DNA from: Phycisphaerales bacterium
Lineage (GTDB): Bacteria > Planctomycetota > Phycisphaerae > Sedimentisphaerales > Anaerobacaceae
Assembly: GCA_011057845.1 (NCBI GenBank)
Contig: DSDB01000103.1
Location: forward strand, 1 to 5,515
Direction of reading: 5' to 3'
Length of the DNA: 5,515 nucleotides
The notes under the pieces were generated by a model. It was not told where the DNA came from, searched no databases, and saw only the letters and a program-made list of their open reading frames with translations. Positions within the stretch are counted from its first letter, which is position 1. Every line of letters begins with the position of its first letter. A program made the position numbers and the translations under genes. Below, one piece after another: positions 5,003 to 5,515 of the stretch.

Positions 5003-5515
5003 TCAACTGTTGACGACGGCAATCCGTTTGACGGTCTTTCCATCCTTGCTGATGGCTATGGTCGAATGGGCCTTGGCGGTTCCGCAGACGGCCTTGACAT
5101 GAATCGTAAATATCGTGCTTCTAAACGCGATGTACTTCTCACAGGCCTGAATCGAGACCTGAAATCTGAACAAATCGCCGGTGAGGTCCTGCATGTCCTT
5201 GAAAGGCTGGGCGCGCCGGCGCTCGATGATGGCCTGGGCGATCTGTGGTCCGTCGCCGCCAAAGACAAACAGCGCCTCGAGCACATGGCGCGGGGCCGTG
5301 TTGATGTTGACCTGCCGCGTGCCCCAGACACTCAGATACTTCATGGGCGATTCGGCGCGCATGAGGCTCTCGACCTGGTCGCGGCCGAAACGCGTGGGCC
5401 GGGCGAGGATATCGCGGTCGAACAGCGCGCTGTTGAGCAATTTGCCGAAGTCGGAACACTGGCGATCGATCTGTTCGCCGATAGAGACCGTCTTCTTGAG
5501 CGTGCGGGTCTGCGC
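5003..5515 (-). CDS. GspK-like minor pseudopilin/helix-hairpin-helix protein, C-terminal part
   Basis: The frame is open to the window edge, so only the last 170 residues are present; the N-terminal prepilin signal and most of the protein lie outside. The visible part contains WGTRQVNINTAPRHVLEALF (encoded around 5323-5264), then IAQAIIERRRAQPFKDMQDL. This is the helix-hairpin-helix/SAM-like signature found in GspK ('VNiNTAP..vL..l', then 'A..Iv..R...pF....dl'). The C-terminal strands (FTIHVKAVCGTAKAHSTIAI, then KTVKRIAVVNS) resemble the end of GspK, where a strand-rich pseudopilin domain closes. GspK caps the type II secretion pseudopilus tip with GspI and GspJ. The gene ends with TGA 23 bp before the gspL-like start, in one presumed operon. 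An in-frame TTG at 5440 is not a plausible start because homology-like sequence continues upstream. Confidence 0.8.
   Translation of the reverse strand, partial: AQTRTLKKTVSIGEQIDRQCSDFGKLLNSALFDRDILARPTRFGRDQVESLMRAESPMKYLSVWGTRQVNINTAPRHVLEALFVFGGDGPQIAQAIIERRRAQPFKDMQDLTGDLFRFQVSIQACEKYIAFRSTIFTIHVKAVCGTAKAHSTIAISKDGKTVKRIAVVNS

Noticed and set aside
5438..5440. TTG as the start of a complete 145-residue gene.
   Set aside because: The frame stays open upstream to the window edge, no ribosome site precedes the TTG, and a GspK-type protein is expected to be much longer, so the gene is a partial one.

Overview
The window is G+C-rich bacterial chromosome holding six protein-coding genes in three blocks. 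No mobile element, rRNA, tRNA or CRISPR array is visible. The combination of an ispE-spoVG pair, a SpoVG carrying an extra zinc ribbon, a solitary FlgM-like protein and a very divergent general-secretion (Gsp) pseudopilus cluster fits a member of the Planctomycetota, perhaps a Phycisphaerae-like lineage. This placement is an inference from recalled family patterns, not a database result.

Left block (46-2236): a YqaA-type DedA/VTT membrane protein on the minus strand diverges from ispE and spoVG on the plus strand. The 139-bp gap between the two start codons contains two sigma70-type promoters that lie almost entirely on top of each other on opposite strands. IspE makes an isoprenoid precursor in the MEP pathway. 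SpoVG follows after 18 bp and is probably a nucleic-acid-binding regulator. Its fold is interrupted by a four-cysteine zinc ribbon.

Middle block (2237-3009): a short convergent gap with a hairpin is followed by a small minus-strand gene resembling the anti-sigma-28 factor FlgM. After it comes the only large non-coding stretch, about 390 bp. This stretch contains an AT-rich core, terminator-like hairpins with T tracts, a sigma28-like promoter with a non-ideal spacer, a short repeated motif and a possible small-RNA transcription unit.

Right block (3010-5515, minus strand): three tightly packed genes read gspK-like (5' part outside the window), gspL-like and gspM-like. They encode a minor pseudopilin-type protein and two inner-membrane assembly-platform proteins of a type II secretion or type IV pilus-like machine. 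No secretin or gspN gene follows; the operon appears to end in the intergenic region. Several start codons differ from the longest open frame: GTG for gspL, and ATG two or more codons in for ispE, gspM and the FlgM-like gene. In each case a visible ribosome-binding site guided the choice.
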